From the NCBI RefSeq assembly GCF_019351405.1, contig NZ_JAHWZX010000001.1, positions 124,001 through 188,000 on the forward strand: a DNA stretch of 64,000 nucleotides, given 5' to 3'. Shown here piece after piece: positions 62,226 to 64,000 of the stretch. The stretch is from Stakelama flava (GTDB lineage: Bacteria > Pseudomonadota > Alphaproteobacteria > Sphingomonadales > Sphingomonadaceae). The position numbers and the translations under genes are program-made. Every line of letters begins with the position of its first letter. Within the stretch, counting starts at the first letter, position 1. The notes beneath the pieces were generated by a model. It had not been told where the DNA came from. It did not search any database and saw nothing but the letters and a program-made list of their open reading frames with translations.

Positions 62226-64000
62226 TCACTTGCTGACCAGCGCCTCCAGCGCATCGACGGTCAGCGGTTCGGCGCACAGAAACCCCTGAAAGAACTGGCA
62301 CCCTTCCTTGGCCAGCAGGTCGAGTTGCGCTTCGGTCTCCACCCCTTCGGCGATCAGGCCCAGCCCCAGCGACCGCGCCATTTCGATCACCCCGCGCACC
62401 ACAACCCGGTCGCGTGCGCTGCCGCCGATATCCTGGCTCAACTTGCGGTCGATCTTCAGATAATCCAGCGGCAGCGCCTTCAGATAGGCCAGGCTGGAAT
62501 AGCCGGTGCCGAAATCGTCGATCGCCACGCGGCACTGCGCGGTGCGAAGCTGTGAAAAAAGGTCCGCCGCCGCGCCCAGGTCCTCCATCAGTCCGGTTTC
62601 TGTCACTTCCAGCGTCAACCGGCTGCGCGGAAAGCCGCTGGCGTCGATCCGGCCGAGCAGCGTGTCGGCGAAACCGGGTCGCGCGACGTCGTCGGCGGTG
62701 ATGTTGACCGACATGCGAAGCTGCTGCAGCGCCTTGGGCCAGCGTGCCGCCGCATCCAGTGCTGCGCGCTGGATCGCCGCCGACACCGCGCCGGCCAGCC
62801 CCGCCCGCTCGGCCGCAGTCAGCAGCAGTTCAGCACCCAGTTCGCCCAGCACCGGATGACGCCACCGGGCAAGCGCCTCCACCCCGACGATCGCGCCGCT
62901 GGCGATTTCCACCTGCGGCTGGAACCGGATTTCGATCTGTTCTTCGTCCAGCGCGGCGCGGATATCGACGGCAAGCTGCTCAACCGACTGGTGCGCCGGC
63001 TCCGCCCGTGCCGACACCTGCCCCTCCCGAGCAAGCGCCAGCGCTTCGGCGGCGCGGCGCAGGAACGTCGCCGGTTCGTCGCCTTCGCGCCGCTCGGTCA
63101 CGGCCAGCCGCGCCCCCACCCGGGTCTCGCCCGCCGGAGTCGATAGCGGGCGCGACAGGACATGCTGCATCTCGCCGCCGAACAATTCCATGCGTTGGCC
63201 TTCGCACGGCGCCGCGACCAGGAAGTCCGCGCCGCCCAGCCGCGCGACCACGGCATCGCCGCCCAGCGAAGCCGCCGCCTTTTCGCTCAGCTTCGCCGCC
63301 ACCCCGCGCAACAGCGCATCGCCCACCGCGCGGCCCAGCCCGGTATTGACGATCTCGAACCCCGCCAGTCCGACCAGCAGGCCCGATACCGGCGCGCTCC
63401 CGGCGAAATTGCGCTGCAACCATTCGCGCGCGCCGCTCGCATCCAGCACGCCGGTCAGCCAGTCGAGACTGACGGGCGGCGGCACGCCCTCCGCTGGCGG
63501 TTCCAGCAGCGCACGAATTTCGCGCCCTCCTGCCGTTCGACCCAGATGCTCCACCACCCTGCCGAGACCGGCCAGCGTGTGGACCACCGCCTGCGACACC
63601 GCGCCTGACCGCAACCGGCGGATGGCGGCAAGCAGCGCCGCCCGCTCCGCCACCGCCACCATGCGAAGCGCTTCGCGCACCGGCAGCGTCCTGTCGCAGT
63701 CCAACGCGGCCGCCAGCGCCGGGCTGAGCATCAGCGTCGCCCCTCCATCCCATCGCCATTGCAGCAACCCGCTCGCGCGCTCATCCTGCCGCGCCTGCGC
63801 CACGCCCGGCATGCTTCGCCGACAATGCGCCTCGGCAAAGCGGATGCCGTGGACCAGTTCGGACTGGCTGATCGGGCTGGTCAGAAAATGCGTCGCGCCC
63901 GCCGAAAGAAACGCGCCGAGCGACCCCACCATGTTGCGCGACACCAATATGATCAGCGCGCCCCCGCGCCCGCCGACATGACCGGCCAGCCGGCTCGTCG
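62226..64000 (-). CDS. EAL-domain c-di-GMP phosphodiesterase with receiver-like N-terminus and degenerate GGDEF (5' end off window)
   Basis: The frame is open through base 64000, so the start is missing; at least 590 residues are present. The visible N-terminus (ALIILVSRNMVGSLGAFLSAGATHFLTSPIS) looks like the last part of a receiver domain. A GGDEF domain in the middle is degenerate at the signature: RLGGADFLVAA instead of GG(D/E)EF. The EAL domain is complete, with VGVEALARWRHP, MSVNITADD, LEVTETGLMEDL, DDFGTGYSSLAYLKALPLDYLKIDR and AEGVETEAQ. It is predicted to hydrolyse c-di-GMP, with GGDEF acting as a GTP sensor or relic. Confidence 0.9.
   Translation of the reverse strand, partial: TSRLAGHVGGRGGALIILVSRNMVGSLGAFLSAGATHFLTSPISQSELVHGIRFAEAHCRRSMPGVAQARQDERASGLLQWRWDGGATLMLSPALAAALDCDRTLPVREALRMVAVAERAALLAAIRRLRSGAVSQAVVHTLAGLGRVVEHLGRTAGGREIRALLEPPAEGVPPPVSLDWLTGVLDASGAREWLQRNFAGSAPVSGLLVGLAGFEIVNTGLGRAVGDALLRGVAAKLSEKAAASLGGDAVVARLGGADFLVAAPCEGQRMELFGGEMQHVLSRPLSTPAGETRVGARLAVTERREGDEPATFLRRAAEALALAREGQVSARAEPAHQSVEQLAVDIRAALDEEQIEIRFQPQVEIASGAIVGVEALARWRHPVLGELGAELLLTAAERAGLAGAVSAAIQRAALDAAARWPKALQQLRMSVNITADDVARPGFADTLLGRIDASGFPRSRLTLEVTETGLMEDLGAAADLFSQLRTAQCRVAIDDFGTGYSSLAYLKALPLDYLKIDRKLSQDIGGSARDRVVVRGVIEMARSLGLGLIAEGVETEAQLDLLAKEGCQFFQGFLCAEPLTVDALEALVSK

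Overview
The window looks like chromosomal DNA of a Sphingomonadaceae-type alphaproteobacterium. This is inferred from several signs. The DNA is GC-rich with strong third-position GC. A large TonB-dependent receptor sits beside acyl-CoA catabolism genes. The gene order is coiled-coil protein, zapA, 6S RNA, 5-formyltetrahydrofolate cyclo-ligase, DUF2842. The order lapA, pyrF, trpF, trpB, trpA, accD, folC is also present. I see no rRNA, IS element, integrase or CRISPR array. One tRNA (Asp) and one probable 6S RNA are present. Genes run off both edges: an M23 peptidase on the left and an EAL protein on the right.

Layout. Positions 1-15.9 kb are mostly housekeeping. They hold thiE, a haloperoxidase-like hydrolase, class I aldolase, an MFS exporter, a chemoreceptor, and a tightly packed carbon operon on the minus strand (tkt, gap, MOSC protein, pgk). 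The ZapA block, tRNA-Asp, an AI-2E-type permease and glpK follow. Positions 16-36 kb form a lipid or carboxylic-acid catabolic region. It encodes an acyl-CoA ligase, a beta-lactamase-fold hydrolase, a FadJ-like hydratase/dehydrogenase, three acyl-CoA dehydrogenases, two thioesterases, two SDRs, an APH-type kinase, a double-headed TetR regulator, a TonB-dependent receptor and a GST. The kinase and the ACAD10/11-type dehydrogenase are neighbours, which suggests a gamma-hydroxyacyl-CoA route like the P. putida lva pathway or mammalian ACAD10/11.

Positions 36-42 kb hold an exported EF-hand protein, an OmpR/EnvZ-type pair, an endonuclease/phosphatase-fold protein and a patatin. Positions 42-49 kb hold the pyrF/trp/accD/folC block, with an unexpected small membrane gene between trpB and trpA. 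Positions 49-58 kb hold an AmpG-type permease, a lone receiver protein, an RluB-type pseudouridine synthase, rsmD, ldhA, an MHS-type transporter and a uvrD-family helicase.

Positions 58.25-60.15 kb are visibly less GC-rich. They carry a two-gene cassette: an unrecognised 223-residue protein followed by an XRE-HTH/ImmA-IrrE metallopeptidase. This is the clearest accessory element and the best candidate for an undescribed regulatory, toxin-antitoxin or defence module. The window ends with small enzymes and a c-di-GMP phosphodiesterase with a degenerate GGDEF domain.
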